Under the pieces are notes generated by a model, which saw only the letters and a list, made by a program, of their open reading frames with translations, did not search any database and was not told the DNA's origin. This document shows, one piece after another, positions 1-9,251 of a stretch of 64,000 bases of DNA (within the stretch, counting starts at the first letter, position 1; each line of letters starts with the position of its first letter). The translations under genes were made by a program, and so were the position numbers. Source of the stretch: Lachnospiraceae bacterium (lineage in GTDB: Bacteria > Bacillota > Clostridia > Lachnospirales > Lachnospiraceae); contig JAILQX010000050.1 of the NCBI GenBank assembly GCA_024698705.1, positions 1-64,000 of the forward strand, given 5' to 3'.

Positions 1-120
1 GTATATTTTTTTTGAATATACGAATGTTATCATCAAAAATATACGATCAACATACGAATACTGCCAAAAAATATACAAAAAGGTCTTTTTGAAAATCATA
101 AATGCTTTATTTTACGCTGT

Positions 121-1740
121 TTACAGGTTCTGTGACTTCAACGTCGGGAACAGCAGCACATCTCGAATCGCAGGGCTATCCGTCAGCAACATAGTCAGAC
201 GGTCTATGCCATAGCCTATGCCGCCTGTAGGTGCCATACCGATCTCAAGTGCGTTGAGGAAGTCTTCATCGGTGTGGTTTGCTTCTTCATCACCCATGTC
301 TGCAAGAGCATCCTGTGCCTTGAAACGTTCTCTCTGATCAATGGGATCGTTGAGCTCTGAGTATGCATTACACATCTCCCAGCCGTTTACGAAAAGCTCA
401 AAACGCTCAACATAACCTTCTTTGTCGGGCTTTTTCTTTGTAAGCGGAGAAATCTCAATCGGATGATCCATAACGAATGTAGGCTGAAGGAGATGCTCTT
501 CAACAAACTCTTCGAAGAAGAGATTGAGAATATCACCCTTCTTGTGATGCGCTTCAAATGCTACACCCTTTTCCTTAGCGATAGCCTTGGCTGCATCGTC
601 ATCGGCTATCTGATCGAAGTCCACTCCCGCGTACTTCTTGACTGCATCTATCATGGTCATACGCTCAAACGGCTTTCCGAAATCAAGCGTAAGTTCACCG
701 TAATTGAATGTCGTGGTTCCGAGTACTTCCTGAGCTACGTGACGGAACATGTTCTCTGTAAGGTCCATCATGCCGTAGTAATCGGTATATGCCTGATAAA
801 GCTCCATGAGTGTGAACTCGGGATTGTGTCTTGTATCGAGGCCTTCGTTTCTGAATACTCTTCCGATCTCATATACTCTCTCAAGGCCTCCGACAATGAG
901 TCTCTTTAAGTATAACTCAAGCGATATACGAAGGTTCAGATCCTCATCGAGCGCATTGAAATGTGTCTGGAAGGGTCTTGCTGCAGCACCGCCCGCATTG
1001 GCTACGAGCATGGGTGTCTCTACCTCCATGAAGCCTAAAGCGTCCAGATAATGTCTGATGCTTGATATGATCTTTGATCTCTTTACAAAAGTATCCTTTA
1101 CTTCAGGATTCATGATCAGGTCCGTATATCTCTGACGATATCTTATATCGGTATTGGTAAGACCGTGGAACTTCTCCGGAAGCGGCTGGAGGTTCTTTGA
1201 AAGGAGAGTCGTCTCAGTAGCATGGATGGAAATCTCACCTTTCTGAGTTCTGAACATGTATCCCTTTACGCCCACGATATCGCCGACATCGTATTTCTTA
1301 AAATCAGCATATGCTTCTTCTCCGAGACCGTCTTTTGAAACATATACCTGAACATCACCCTTTAAGTCGCTCACATTGCAAAATGATGCCTTACCCATGA
1401 CACGCTTAAGCATGATACGGCCTGCTATGCTCACATTGATCGGCTGTGCATCCATGATGGCACGTCTCTCATTGTAGTCTTCGTTTAATGCTGCTCTTGC
1501 TGTTGCTTCATCCATGCCGTCGGTATTAACTTCCGCTCTGCCGGCCAAAAGCTTACTCTCCAGCTCAATATATTCTGCCTTTGCATCTGTCGAATGATGT
1601 GTCTGGTCATATTTTGTTATCTGAAAAGGGTCCTTGCCTGCTGCCTGAAGGTTTGCAAGTTTTTCCCTCTTATTCTTTCTTATCTGGTTAAGATCGGGCT
1701 CCTGCGCCTGACCCTTGTTCTGCTGGTTCTGTTCTGCCAT
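121..1740 (-). CDS. lysS: lysyl-tRNA synthetase, class II
   Basis: Charges tRNA-Lys with lysine in the cytoplasm. The 539-residue protein has a charged N-terminal tail, an OB-fold anticodon-binding region at about residues 95-195 and a class II catalytic core after that. Visible core motifs are RVFRNEGLDTRHNPEF (motif 2) and GIGYGIDRLTML (motif 3) near the C terminus, both typical of LysS. It is slightly longer than the usual ~500 residues because of extra sequence between the N-terminal helix and the OB fold (about residues 65-95). The start is supported by AAAGGAG 8 bases upstream. It is the last gene of the argF-to-lysS run, behind greA as in many Firmicutes; a hairpin between the two genes may lower read-through. 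No T-box was seen upstream. Confidence 0.96.
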   Translation of the reverse strand: MAEQNQQNKGQAQEPDLNQIRKNKREKLANLQAAGKDPFQITKYDQTHHSTDAKAEYIELESKLLAGRAEVNTDGMDEATARAALNEDYNERRAIMDAQPINVSIAGRIMLKRVMGKASFCNVSDLKGDVQVYVSKDGLGEEAYADFKKYDVGDIVGVKGYMFRTQKGEISIHATETTLLSKNLQPLPEKFHGLTNTDIRYRQRYTDLIMNPEVKDTFVKRSKIISSIRHYLDALGFMEVETPMLVANAGGAAARPFQTHFNALDEDLNLRISLELYLKRLIVGGLERVYEIGRVFRNEGLDTRHNPEFTLMELYQAYTDYYGMMDLTENMFRHVAQEVLGTTTFNYGELTLDFGKPFERMTMIDAVKKYAGVDFDQIADDDAAKAIAKEKGVAFEAHHKKGDILNLFFEEFVEEHLLQPTFVMDHPIEISPLTKKKPDKEGYVERFELFVNGWEMCNAYSELNDPIDQRERFKAQDALADMGDEEANHTDEDFLNALEIGMAPTGGIGYGIDRLTMLLTDSPAIRDVLLFPTLKSQNL

Positions 1741-1811
1741 ATCTCTGCTCCTTTTATTATTCCGATATCCGCTGTCTGACCGGTGCGGATAAATTACCCT
1801 TTATATAAATA

Positions 1812-1837
1812 ACAGCTTCTCCGTTTAGAGAAGCTGT
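1812..1837 (-). terminator. hairpin between greA and lysS
   Basis: A perfect 10-bp inverted repeat (ACAGCTTCTC / GAGAAGCTGT) with a 6-base loop lies just after greA on the minus strand and is followed by an AT-rich but not pure-T stretch. It could be a weak terminator or attenuator between greA and lysS. Confidence 0.55.
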
Positions 1838-1851
1838 CCGGATCATCTTGA

Positions 1852-2334
1852 TCAATTAGATCTCTGGATCTCAAGTACTTTGTACTTGAACAAGCCTGCT
1901 GCCGTTTCAACCTTTACGGTATCTCCGACCTTGGCTCCTATAAGAGCTCTTCCAACCGGTGATTCATTGGAGATCTTACCTTTAAGGCTGTCCGCCTCGG
2001 TAGAACCGACTATCTTGTACTCACATTCTTCCTTTTCGGTCATATCTTTAATCTTGACACGGCAACCTACATTGATACGCTCAAGATCAACTTCATCTTC
2101 GTCTACAACTTCGGCATTCTTGAGGATTTTTTCAAGCTGCTCTATACGTGCTTCGATATCTCTCTGCTCGTCTTTGGCTGCATCATATTCCGCGTTCTCT
2201 GACAGGTCGCCCTGTGCTCTCGCTTCTTTGATCTTCTGTGCTACTTCCTGACGTCTTACTACTTTCAGGTTCTCAAGTTCTTCTTCGTACTTTTTGAGTC
2301 CTTCGTAGGTTAATATGTTCTTTTTTTCTTCCAT
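1852..2334 (-). CDS. greA: transcription elongation factor GreA
   Basis: Rescues backtracked RNA polymerase by stimulating transcript cleavage through the secondary channel. At 160 residues it has the normal GreA length. Residues 1-75 form the N-terminal antiparallel coiled coil, with the acidic tip region ([17 protein letters not shown]) that reaches the polymerase active site. The rest is the FKBP-like C-terminal domain ending in [20 protein letters not shown]. It sits between dusB and lysS. The start has AAGGG about 9 bases upstream. Confidence 0.96.
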   Translation of the reverse strand: MEEKKNILTYEGLKKYEEELENLKVVRRQEVAQKIKEARAQGDLSENAEYDAAKDEQRDIEARIEQLEKILKNAEVVDEDEVDLERINVGCRVKIKDMTEKEECEYKIVGSTEADSLKGKISNESPVGRALIGAKVGDTVKVETAAGLFKYKVLEIQRSN

Positions 2335-2407
2335 CGTTCAAGCCCTTTTTCAGAAAATAATATTTATCCTGTAACCTAACGTATTATAGCCAACTTATGC
2401 CGCTGTG

Positions 2408-3370
2408 TCAAGGCATCAGCTCCGCTGCGACCTTAAGTATATCCTCCATGGTTTCAACCTCATTTATGCGTCGTCTCAAGGCTGCCGAGCCGGGTATCCC
2501 GCTGCTGTACCATGCCAGATGCTTGCGCATTTCCCTTACACCTATGTATTCGCCTTTGTATGCAAGGTTCAGATCTGCGTGTGTCTTCACTGTTTCATAT
2601 ATTTCCCGGCGTGTCGGCCTTGGCAAGGTCTCTCCGGTTTCCAGGTAGTGCATTATTTCCTTAAATATCCAGGGATTACCCTGTGCGGCTCTCCCTACGG
2701 CTACCGCATCACAGCCCGTGTATTCGAGCATGGCTTTCGCACTCGGTCCGTCAACCACATCACCGTTGCCGATAACAGGTATCTTCAACTTGGACTTTAC
2801 TTCGGCTATTATGTCCCAGTCGGCTTTTCCGCTGTAATACTGCTCTCTCGTTCTTCCGTGAACAGTCACCGCCGCTGCTCCGGATTCCTGGGCTATGTGT
2901 GCTATCTCCACTGCATTTATGTGGTCTTCGTCAAAGCCTTTTCTTATCTTTACCGTAACGGGCTTGTGAGTCCTTCCGGCCAGTTCCTCTACTATACGTC
3001 CGACGAGCTTAGGATCCCTCATGAGGGCACTTCCCTCTCCGTTGTTGACTACCTTCGGGACCGGACAGCCCATGTTTATATCCAGGATATCATACGGTCT
3101 GTCCTCTATGCGCAGCGTCTGTGCAGTCATTATGTCCGGATCCGAACCGAATATCTGAAGCGACACCACGCTCTCTTCGGGATGTATCTGAAGCAGGCTT
3201 TCCGTATTCTTATTGTTGTACATGATAGCCTTTGCGCTTATCATTTCCATGCAGACCATGCCTGCACCCATGCGCGAGCATATCAAACGAAATGGCAGGT
3301 CACTTACACCTGCCATAGGAGCCAGAATTATGTTATTTGCCGGCTTTACATTGCCTATCCTGAATTCCAT
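2408..3370 (-). CDS. dusB: tRNA-dihydrouridine synthase DusB
   Basis: FMN-dependent enzyme that reduces uridine to dihydrouridine in the tRNA D-loop. The 320-residue TIM barrel shows the hallmark MAGVSDLPFR near the N terminus, the active-site segment NMGCPVPKVVNNGEGSALM with the catalytic cysteine, and the FMN-phosphate region VIGNGDVVDG...GCDAVAVGRAAQGNPWIF. Length and motifs match the Firmicutes DusB/YacF group. Only two bases separate it from the coaX stop, so the two are probably translated from one mRNA; greA follows 73 bases later. Confidence 0.95.
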   Translation of the reverse strand: MEFRIGNVKPANNIILAPMAGVSDLPFRLICSRMGAGMVCMEMISAKAIMYNNKNTESLLQIHPEESVVSLQIFGSDPDIMTAQTLRIEDRPYDILDINMGCPVPKVVNNGEGSALMRDPKLVGRIVEELAGRTHKPVTVKIRKGFDEDHINAVEIAHIAQESGAAAVTVHGRTREQYYSGKADWDIIAEVKSKLKIPVIGNGDVVDGPSAKAMLEYTGCDAVAVGRAAQGNPWIFKEIMHYLETGETLPRPTRREIYETVKTHADLNLAYKGEYIGVREMRKHLAWYSSGIPGSAALRRRINEVETMEDILKVAAELMP

Positions 3371-3372
3371 CG

Positions 3373-4143
3373 TTATTTCCTGTTCTTGTTATATATGAGC
3401 CTCAGGCCCTCTAACGTCAATGCGCTGTCATATACCTGTATAAGATCGGTCTCCGCCGAAATGATCCTTCCGAGCCCTCCGGTCGCTACTACCTTCATGT
3501 CGTCAAATCCGGACTCCTTCCTGACCTGATTGATGATGTACTCGGTCTGTCCGATCTGTCCGTAAATGAGTCCCGCCTGCATACTTGAAATGGTCTCCTG
3601 CGCGAGGATCGACTTGGGTTTCCTGATCTCTATCTCCGGCAGTTTTGCTGTGTCTTCCCACAATGCCTTTGCGGACATACGTAATCCGGGAGCCGTGATA
3701 CCTGCCATGAATTCTCCGTTTGCCGAGATCAGATCGTAGGTCGTGGCCGTTCCGAAATCCAGTACGAGTATGGGGCCGCCGTATTTCTCATAAGCGCCCA
3801 CCGCATCTACTATTCGGTCAGGTCCTATCTCCTTTGGTGCCTCCGTCACTACCTTGATACCGGTTTTTATACCGACTCCGACTATGATGGGTTCCACTCC
3901 CAGATATTTTGAGATACCGCTTATCAGCGAATGCATCACGTTGGGCACAACGCTGGCTATGATACTTCCTTCGATACCGTTTTTGTCCACGCTATTCGCT
4001 TTGAGCAGTTCGATGATCTGTATTCCGTATTCGTCAGAGGTATGCTGTACCTTCGACATCATCCTGAATGACGTTACCAGCTCTTCGCCATCGTATACTC
4101 CGTAAGTTATATTGGTATTGCCTACATCCACTACAAATATCAT
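3373..4143 (-). CDS. coaX: type III pantothenate kinase
   Basis: First step of coenzyme A synthesis: phosphorylates pantothenate with ATP. The 256-residue protein has the ASKHA-fold signatures of Coa[17 protein letters not shown] at the N terminus, [16 protein letters not shown] and [11 protein letters not shown] in the middle, and ATGGLGRII near the C terminus. This type needs a monovalent cation and is not feedback-inhibited by CoA (family knowledge). It lies in the biosynthetic operon beside birA and dusB, a common Firmicutes neighbourhood. Confidence 0.95.
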   Translation of the reverse strand: MIFVVDVGNTNITYGVYDGEELVTSFRMMSKVQHTSDEYGIQIIELLKANSVDKNGIEGSIIASVVPNVMHSLISGISKYLGVEPIIVGVGIKTGIKVVTEAPKEIGPDRIVDAVGAYEKYGGPILVLDFGTATTYDLISANGEFMAGITAPGLRMSAKALWEDTAKLPEIEIRKPKSILAQETISSMQAGLIYGQIGQTEYIINQVRKESGFDDMKVVATGGLGRIISAETDLIQVYDSALTLEGLRLIYNKNRK

Positions 4144-4177
4144 ATCTAATCCTTTCCCGTTCAGACTTATGCCGGAC

Positions 4178-4534
4178 TTAATCCTCTCTTCCGAGTATGT
4201 CGTCTATATTTTCATGCAAAAAAAGTACTCTGTAATACAATGACAGGGATTGCAGCATCTCCTGCTTGGTATTGCGTATCTTATTGATGAGGAGTCCCGC
4301 GCTGATGTCGTCGTAAAGATAATCCTCTTCGGCTGCCGTGGTCTCGAATTCGAGATCTCCATCTTCATCAAATACGATCGTAAATATCCCGCCTACCTCT
4401 TCGGTAAAGAGCACACATATGATGTGCAGTTCCTCTTTGATGGATTCGGGTATCTTATCAAAATCCCTGTTAAAATAATATTTTTTCTCATAGGCATTGG
4501 CGCCGCAGAGTACAATCCTGTCATTATCCATCAC
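4178..4534 (-). CDS. DUF6145-like small acidic protein
   Basis: A 118-residue acidic protein of unknown function, with no signal peptide, membrane segment or catalytic motif that I can see. It resembles, from memory, a Lachnospiraceae-restricted family (DUF6145) found next to birA and coaX, but this assignment is not checked. Its start codon overlaps the birA stop by 4 bases (ATGA), which indicates translational coupling. The central part ([22 protein letters not shown]) looks like alternating beta strands, and the C-terminal 45 residues look helical. Confidence 0.75.
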   Translation of the reverse strand: MMDNDRIVLCGANAYEKKYYFNRDFDKIPESIKEELHIICVLFTEEVGGIFTIVFDEDGDLEFETTAAEEDYLYDDISAGLLINKIRNTKQEMLQSLSLYYRVLFLHENIDDILGRED

Positions 4535-5277
4535 TTCTCCTTATCGTAACCGTACACTCCCTGTACGGATACTTCTCCGGCATATACGGTCGTAACCTCA
4601 CCGTCCTCGCCTCTGACGAGCATTTCTCCCTTGCTGTTGATCCCTTCGCAGATCCCGTCATAAGCACCCTGCGGATTTTCCACTGTTACCTGTCTTCCTA
4701 CACTTACAAGAGCTTCATTGTATGTATCCACAAGTCCCGACAGGTCACCGTTCTCTCTGAAATCCTTAAGATATCCCTCCATGGCTTCCATGATCGCATC
4801 AAGAAGTGCATCCTCATCGATACACTCTCCCGTAGCCATGAATACACTGGTCGCCTTATCGGCAAGCTCCTCCGGCCATGCATCACAGGTAAGATTGATA
4901 CCGATGCCCACTATGAGATATTCTTTATCCGGTATGGCTTCGGTAAGTATGCCGCAGATCTTTCTGCCGTCTATGATGATGTCATTGGGCCATTTGATAT
5001 CTGTTTTGATACCAAATCCCGCTAACGCATCTCTTACTGCCAGTGCCGCGAGCAGTGTGATCATGGGACACTTGTCATTGTCCACACCCGCTTTAAAAAA
5101 CATCGACAGTATCAGTGACGTTCCGGGCGGAGACACCCACTGTCTGCCCCGTCTCCCTTTACCTGCTGTCTGATACTGGGCAGTGACAACACTCAGTTCT
5201 TCCGATGACCATCCGTCCGCTATCAGCCTTTTGGCATATTCGTTGGTGGAATCCACTTCATCAAGTCTTAGTTTCAT
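4531..5277 (-). CDS. birA: biotin--[acetyl-CoA-carboxylase] ligase
   Basis: Activates biotin to biotinyl-AMP and attaches it to carrier lysines of biotin-dependent carboxylases. The 248-residue protein begins directly at the catalytic domain (DEVDSTNEYAKRL) and shows the biotin-binding loop GKGRRGRQWVSPPGTS, KWPNDIIIDGRKICGIL and the small SH3-like C-terminal domain. There is no N-terminal helix-turn-helix, so this is a group I enzyme that should not act as a biotin repressor. It starts 3 bases after the argF stop and overlaps the next gene by 4 bases. Confidence 0.94.
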   Translation of the reverse strand: MKLRLDEVDSTNEYAKRLIADGWSSEELSVVTAQYQTAGKGRRGRQWVSPPGTSLILSMFFKAGVDNDKCPMITLLAALAVRDALAGFGIKTDIKWPNDIIIDGRKICGILTEAIPDKEYLIVGIGINLTCDAWPEELADKATSVFMATGECIDEDALLDAIMEAMEGYLKDFRENGDLSGLVDTYNEALVSVGRQVTVENPQGAYDGICEGINSKGEMLVRGEDGEVTTVYAGEVSVQGVYGYDKEK

Positions 5278-5280
5278 GGC

Positions 5281-6273
5281 CTAAAATGCTCCGAGTGTGG
5301 CTGCCATAACAGCCTTTATGGTGTGCATACGGTTCTCTGCTTCCTTAAATACAACCGACTGTTCCGACTCAAATACCTCATCCGTTACCTCAAGATCTTC
5401 GAACCCGAATTGCTCACCCTTTGCCTTGCCGATCTCGGTCTTCAGATCATGATATGCCGGCAGACAATGCATAAATACGGCATCCTTGCCTGCGCGTTCC
5501 ATTACGCTCTTTGTTACCTTGTAAGGTGTAAGATCCGCGATCCTTGCTTCCCACTCGCTGTCGGGTTCACCCATTGATACCCACACATCCGTGTAGACCA
5601 CATCCTTATCCCTTGTTCCTTCGACCGCATCCTCGGTAAGCGTAATGCTTCCGCCTGTTGTTGCCGCTATCTCCTTACAGGTCTTCACCAACTCGGGATC
5701 GGGGAAATATTTTTTGTTGGAGCACAATGTCAGATGCATACCCATCTTTGCACAGGTTACCATCCAGCTGTTTGCCATGTTGTATCTCGCATCACCCATG
5801 TATACAACTTTTATACCTTTAGTGTGTCCGAAATGCTCTTTTATGGTCAGAAGGTCTGCAAGCATCTGTGTGGGATGAAATTCATTGGTAAGTCCGTTCC
5901 AGACAGGAACTCCCGCATATTTTGCAAGCTCTTCAACTATTGCCTGGCCATAACCTCTGTACTCTATGCCTTCATACATGCTTCCAAGGACTCTTGCAGT
6001 ATCCGCGATGCTCTCCTTCTTACCGATCTGTGATGAATCGGGCTCAAGGTATGTTGTACCCATTCCGAGATCATGTGCGGCAACTTCAAATGAGCAGCGT
6101 GTTCTTGTAGATGTCTTCTCGAATATAAGTGCTACATTCCTGCCCTTCAGTACATCCACACGCTCTCCGTTTTTCTTCTTTGCCTTAAGCTCAGCTGCAA
6201 GGTTGACCAGATATTCTATTTCCTCCGGTGTATAATCCAGCAGTTTCAAAAAATGCTTTCCCTTTAAATTCAT
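5281..6273 (-). CDS. argF: ornithine carbamoyltransferase
   Basis: Condenses ornithine with carbamoyl phosphate to citrulline in arginine synthesis (or the reverse step in arginine catabolism). The carbamoyl-phosphate motif [10 protein letters not shown], the HPTQMLADL motif and the ornithine/catalytic motif HCLPAYHD are all present. The open frame extends 10 codons further upstream, but the start at 6273 is chosen because GGAGG lies 6 bases before it and [14 protein letters not shown] matches the family N terminus. It is the first gene of the argF-birA-coaX-dusB-greA-lysS run. Motifs do not separate ArgF from catabolic ArcB, but no other arc gene is in view. Confidence 0.93.
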   Translation of the reverse strand: MNLKGKHFLKLLDYTPEEIEYLVNLAAELKAKKKNGERVDVLKGRNVALIFEKTSTRTRCSFEVAAHDLGMGTTYLEPDSSQIGKKESIADTARVLGSMYEGIEYRGYGQAIVEELAKYAGVPVWNGLTNEFHPTQMLADLLTIKEHFGHTKGIKVVYMGDARYNMANSWMVTCAKMGMHLTLCSNKKYFPDPELVKTCKEIAATTGGSITLTEDAVEGTRDKDVVYTDVWVSMGEPDSEWEARIADLTPYKVTKSVMERAGKDAVFMHCLPAYHDLKTEIGKAKGEQFGFEDLEVTDEVFESEQSVVFKEAENRMHTIKAVMAATLGAF

Positions 6274-6303
6274 GTATGTCCTCCATATGCCATAAAACAC
6301 CAT

Positions 6304-6334
6304 AAAGCCTTACTCCCTTCGGATGTAAGGCTTT
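6304..6334 (-). terminator. terminator after the SPFH gene
   Basis: A 10-bp perfect stem (AAAGCCTTAC / GTAAGGCTTT) with an 11-base loop lies between the SPFH gene stop and the argF ribosome binding site. The following T-tract is weak. It probably ends the NfeD-SPFH transcript or attenuates entry into the argF operon. Confidence 0.6.
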
Positions 6335-6369
6335 GATGGTTTAATATCTATCAATAGCTGTTCTGTATG

Positions 6370-7317
6370 TTACGCTTTCGGTGCTCCCACAGAATCATTT
6401 ATAACCTCTTTCATCGAGGTTGCCAGTCCGGCTAATCCCTGTATATCACTGGGGATGATGATCTTGGTAGCCTTGCCGTCTGCTGCCTTTTCAAATGCTT
6501 CAAGGCTCTTGATCTGCAATACTGCAGCATCTGCGCCTGCTTCTTTGAGCATCCTGATACCGTCGGCCTTTGCCTGCTGTACCTTTAAGATTGCTTCAGC
6601 CTCACCTTCGGCCTCACGGATCATTCTTTCCTTCTGAGCTTCAGCCTTGAGGATAGCTGACTGCTTCTCTGCTTCCGCTTCGAGGATAGCTGCTTCTTTC
6701 TTACCTTCAGCAACAGTTACGTTGGCTTTCTTTTCACCTTCTGCTCTTGTTACGGCCTCACGTCTTTCACGTTCTGCCTTCATCTGTCTCTCCATGGCAT
6801 TCTGGATCTCTGCCGGAGGGATGATGTTCTTAAGTTCGACACGGTTTACCTTGATACCCCAGGGATCTGTTGCCTCGTCGAGCGATGCTCTCATCTTGGC
6901 ATTGATGATCTCTCTTGATGTAAGTGTCTGGTCGAGTTCGAGTTCACCGATGACATTTCTCAATGTTGTTGAAGTAAGGTTCTCTATAGCCATCAACGGA
7001 TTCTCAACACCGTAAGCATAAAGCTTGGGATCTGTTATCTGATAGAATACTACGGTATCGATCCTCATTGTAACATTATCCTTGGTGATAACCGGCTGGG
7101 GTGCGAAGTCTGCAACCTGCTCCTTAAGAACAACCTTTCTCGCTATCTTGTCAAAGAAAGGCAGCTTGATATGAAAACCTACTGACCATGTGTCTTCATA
7201 TGCACCGAGTCTTTCTATGATATATGCATGTGCCTGAGGTACAACCTTGACATTTGCAATGACCACAAAAAGCAATGCTACCAGAATGATAATTATCAAT
7301 GTTACTAATCCGCCCAT
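6370..7317 (-). CDS. SPFH/band 7 membrane protein (stomatin-like, QmcA type)
   Basis: Membrane-anchored scaffold protein of the SPFH family, which forms large oligomeric assemblies at membrane microdomains. The 315-residue protein has one N-terminal membrane segment (about residues 4-24), then the SPFH domain with VPQAHAYIIERLGAYEDTWSVG and DPWGIKVNRVELKNIIPP, then a long charged coiled coil rich in EAEAEKQ-type repeats. It starts one base after the stop of an NfeD-family gene. This NfeD-stomatin pairing is widespread and NfeD is thought to be the partner of the SPFH oligomer. The substrate or exact role is unknown. Confidence 0.92.
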   Translation of the reverse strand: MGGLVTLIIIILVALLFVVIANVKVVPQAHAYIIERLGAYEDTWSVGFHIKLPFFDKIARKVVLKEQVADFAPQPVITKDNVTMRIDTVVFYQITDPKLYAYGVENPLMAIENLTSTTLRNVIGELELDQTLTSREIINAKMRASLDEATDPWGIKVNRVELKNIIPPAEIQNAMERQMKAERERREAVTRAEGEKKANVTVAEGKKEAAILEAEAEKQSAILKAEAQKERMIREAEGEAEAILKVQQAKADGIRMLKEAGADAAVLQIKSLEAFEKAADGKATKIIIPSDIQGLAGLATSMKEVINDSVGAPKA

Positions 7318-7770
7318 TTAATTTTCCTCCTTGTTTTGTTCCACTATAGCTCTAACGCCTTCAATCTTCTTAATGGTTATAAGTGCGTCCTTGGGTATCG
7401 TCATGCCGTCCTGTTCGGTCCTTGCCGTCCACTCCATACCGTCAACCTTGATCTTGCCCGTTGCCTTGATATTGTCGATCTCTTCGATAACATAAGCATG
7501 TTTTCCGACAAGTCCCTCGGCATTGGTCTTAACCCTGGTCTTGTTGAACCATTTTGATATGACCGGTCTTGTGAAATACAACAGCACTATACTTACTATG
7601 GCGAACACCAGTACCTGAACCACTATCGGTGCACCGAGCGCTGCAAGAATAAGTGCTGCCAGAGCTCCGGCTGCAAACCATATGGTCGTCAGACCCAATG
7701 TAAAGATCTCTACTACTACAAGAACTACAATGGCTACTCCCCATAATATCATCAACATCGTTGCATTCAT
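7318..7770 (-). CDS. NfeD family membrane protein
   Basis: Short NfeD-type protein (about 150 residues) with two or three N-terminal membrane segments (MLMILWGVAIVVLVVVEIFT and the AGALAALILAALGAPIVVQ stretch) and a C-terminal OB-fold domain (VKTNAEGLVGKHAYVIEEI...). The open frame runs 12 codons further, but 7770 is chosen because AGGAG lies 8 bases upstream. The stop abuts the SPFH gene start. Family knowledge places it as partner of the adjacent SPFH protein in membrane organisation or stress. Confidence 0.88.
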   Translation of the reverse strand: MNATMLMILWGVAIVVLVVVEIFTLGLTTIWFAAGALAALILAALGAPIVVQVLVFAIVSIVLLYFTRPVISKWFNKTRVKTNAEGLVGKHAYVIEEIDNIKATGKIKVDGMEWTARTEQDGMTIPKDALITIKKIEGVRAIVEQNKEEN

Positions 7771-7835
7771 ATGTTCATCTCCTGCCTTTCCGGTTGTTTG
7801 AATCACCTAATGACTATTTGTGTTGATATGTGCTT

Positions 7836-7864
7836 ATTATAACGTATATATTGCGTTTTAACAA
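7836..7864 (-). promoter_or_regulatory. sigma-A promoter of the nfeD-SPFH operon
   Basis: On the minus strand TTGTTA (7864-7859), a 17-base spacer and TATAAT (7841-7836) sit about 65 bases upstream of the NfeD start codon. Confidence 0.8.
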
Positions 7865-7980
7865 TAAAGTATGTATCGATATTCCGTTCTGTTTTTGCAC
7901 CATGGCAACAAAATATAACCTCATATTTGGTATGCGCCGTGCAAATACAAATAACCGTCCCCGTTTCACACTCTTTACGT

Positions 7981-8011
7981 AAAAAGACCGGAAGACTAAG
8001 ATCTTCCGGTC
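7981..8011 (-). terminator. terminator of the SleB-like hydrolase gene
   Basis: Perfect 10-bp stem (GACCGGAAGA / TCTTCCGGTC), 6-base loop, then TTTTT on the minus strand, 10 bases past the hydrolase stop. Confidence 0.9.
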
Positions 8012-8021
8012 ATGATTTCAT

Positions 8022-9107
8022 TTACCAGAATACGTGATCTCCTATCACATATCCGTCGTGCTTTCCGACTCTCTTGAAATGAGTTGCCGTTCCGACATTA
8101 CTCTGTCCGGCTATGGCTTCTCTGGCTGCCTGCATGCAGGAATCCTTTACTCCCGCACCAACCTGTGCTTCAACCTTGCCTGTTCCTGCCGGTCCGAACT
8201 GTCCCGATGCATATATAACACCTGCGACCGTATCGGGGTATGCCGAACTCCTTACTCTGTTCATGACAACCGCTGCTACGGCGAGCTGTCCTTCGTACGG
8301 CTGATTTCCTGCTTCACACTGTACCAGTGCTCCGAGCAGTACATCCTCTGTGGTACCTATTGCTGTAGGTCCGAAATTGGCTATCATCTTGGCCTTCTCT
8401 TCGCGTTCTCTCTTCTTACGCTCCTGTACATCGGCTAAGGTCTCGCCTTCATCCAACTTGAATTCTATATCGACATATTCCGCGGAAATGAATCCCTCAG
8501 AGCCTCCGAACTCTATCGAAAGCCATTCATCGGTATTTCTGTCCTCGTTTGTCTCAATGATATCGTCTTTTTTTACAAGACCATACACACCTGCAGTTTC
8601 ACTCGGCTCTTTACGAACCCTGAGCGCATCGGCCTTTATCGTTGCAAAGGAATGTCCCACATCCTCTGCCATGGCTTTTGCCTCATCTCCGAAAACCAGG
8701 TATTCATTACTTGCCCATCCGATCAGGTTACCGGATTGCAGCTTTGTCCATCCATCAGTAGTTTCAAGAATGGTTCCTCCGCAATCGGCATACATATAAC
8801 CGACAATGGAAGAATCTGTTGTAGGCTCTTCGCGCACATTCAGATAATTTTTTACGCTGGCCATTACCAGCCCCGACGGAGGTTCCTCCGTCTCCTCGTC
8901 CCCGTCTTCGGTATCTTCCTTGGGCGGTACGACAAAATCATCCGTTATATTGTCCAGGGAATCCAGCGCCTCTGCCGCTCCGCTGTTGAAGTCGGCTAAC
9001 GTCTCTATCCCGCTTGCGGCCATGGCCACACTTCCCGACATGGAAATGGCACATATTCCCGCAAATACACCTGCAATGCCGCGAAGAAGTCGTTTCCTTA
9101 TCTTCAT
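8022..9107 (-). CDS. secreted cell wall hydrolase, SH3b-SH3b-SleB domain
   Basis: Exported peptidoglycan hydrolase. After a signal peptide (KIRKRLLRG followed by a hydrophobic stretch to MAAS) comes an acidic linker, two SH3b-like domains (roughly residues 70-135 and 145-210), a short charged helix and a C-terminal Hydrolase_2 domain with CEAGNQPYEGQLAVAAVVMN and GQFGPAGTGK, the SleB/CwlJ lytic-transglycosylase fold. The start at 9107 is chosen over the longer frame because GGAGG lies just upstream and it places the signal peptide at the N terminus. SleB relatives act in spore germination, but this architecture is also common in vegetative wall turnover; its role here is not settled. Confidence 0.88.
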   Translation of the reverse strand: MKIRKRLLRGIAGVFAGICAISMSGSVAMAASGIETLADFNSGAAEALDSLDNITDDFVVPPKEDTEDGDEETEEPPSGLVMASVKNYLNVREEPTTDSSIVGYMYADCGGTILETTDGWTKLQSGNLIGWASNEYLVFGDEAKAMAEDVGHSFATIKADALRVRKEPSETAGVYGLVKKDDIIETNEDRNTDEWLSIEFGGSEGFISAEYVDIEFKLDEGETLADVQERKKREREEKAKMIANFGPTAIGTTEDVLLGALVQCEAGNQPYEGQLAVAAVVMNRVRSSAYPDTVAGVIYASGQFGPAGTGKVEAQVGAGVKDSCMQAAREAIAGQSNVGTATHFKRVGKHDGYVIGDHVFW

Positions 9108-9208
9108 AACAACCTCCGCAAATTGAAAGCACCCATTCATAATACATCAATTAACCAAATTAGTCAACAACGCCCCTTGCGGACGTAAGCCCGGCGGGAG
9201 CGGGGAAC

Positions 9209-9237
9209 AAAAAAAGCGGGAACCAAAAGGTTCCCGC
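9209..9237 (-). terminator. terminator of the KAP NTPase gene
   Basis: Perfect 9-bp stem (GCGGGAACC / GGTTCCCGC), AAAA loop (plus strand) and seven T residues on the minus strand, 15 bases after the KAP gene stop. A strong intrinsic terminator. Confidence 0.93.
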
Positions 9238-9251
9238 CTGCGTTTGTTGAT

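Noticed and set aside
1741..1860. T-box or lysine riboswitch before lysS
   Set aside because: The gap is only about 110 bases, holds one simple hairpin and no T-box sequence or lysine-aptamer landmarks.
2405..3529. 374-codon plus-strand ORF
   Set aside because: It is antisense to dusB and coaX, lacks a ribosome site, and its cysteine/tyrosine-rich composition is that of a shadow frame.
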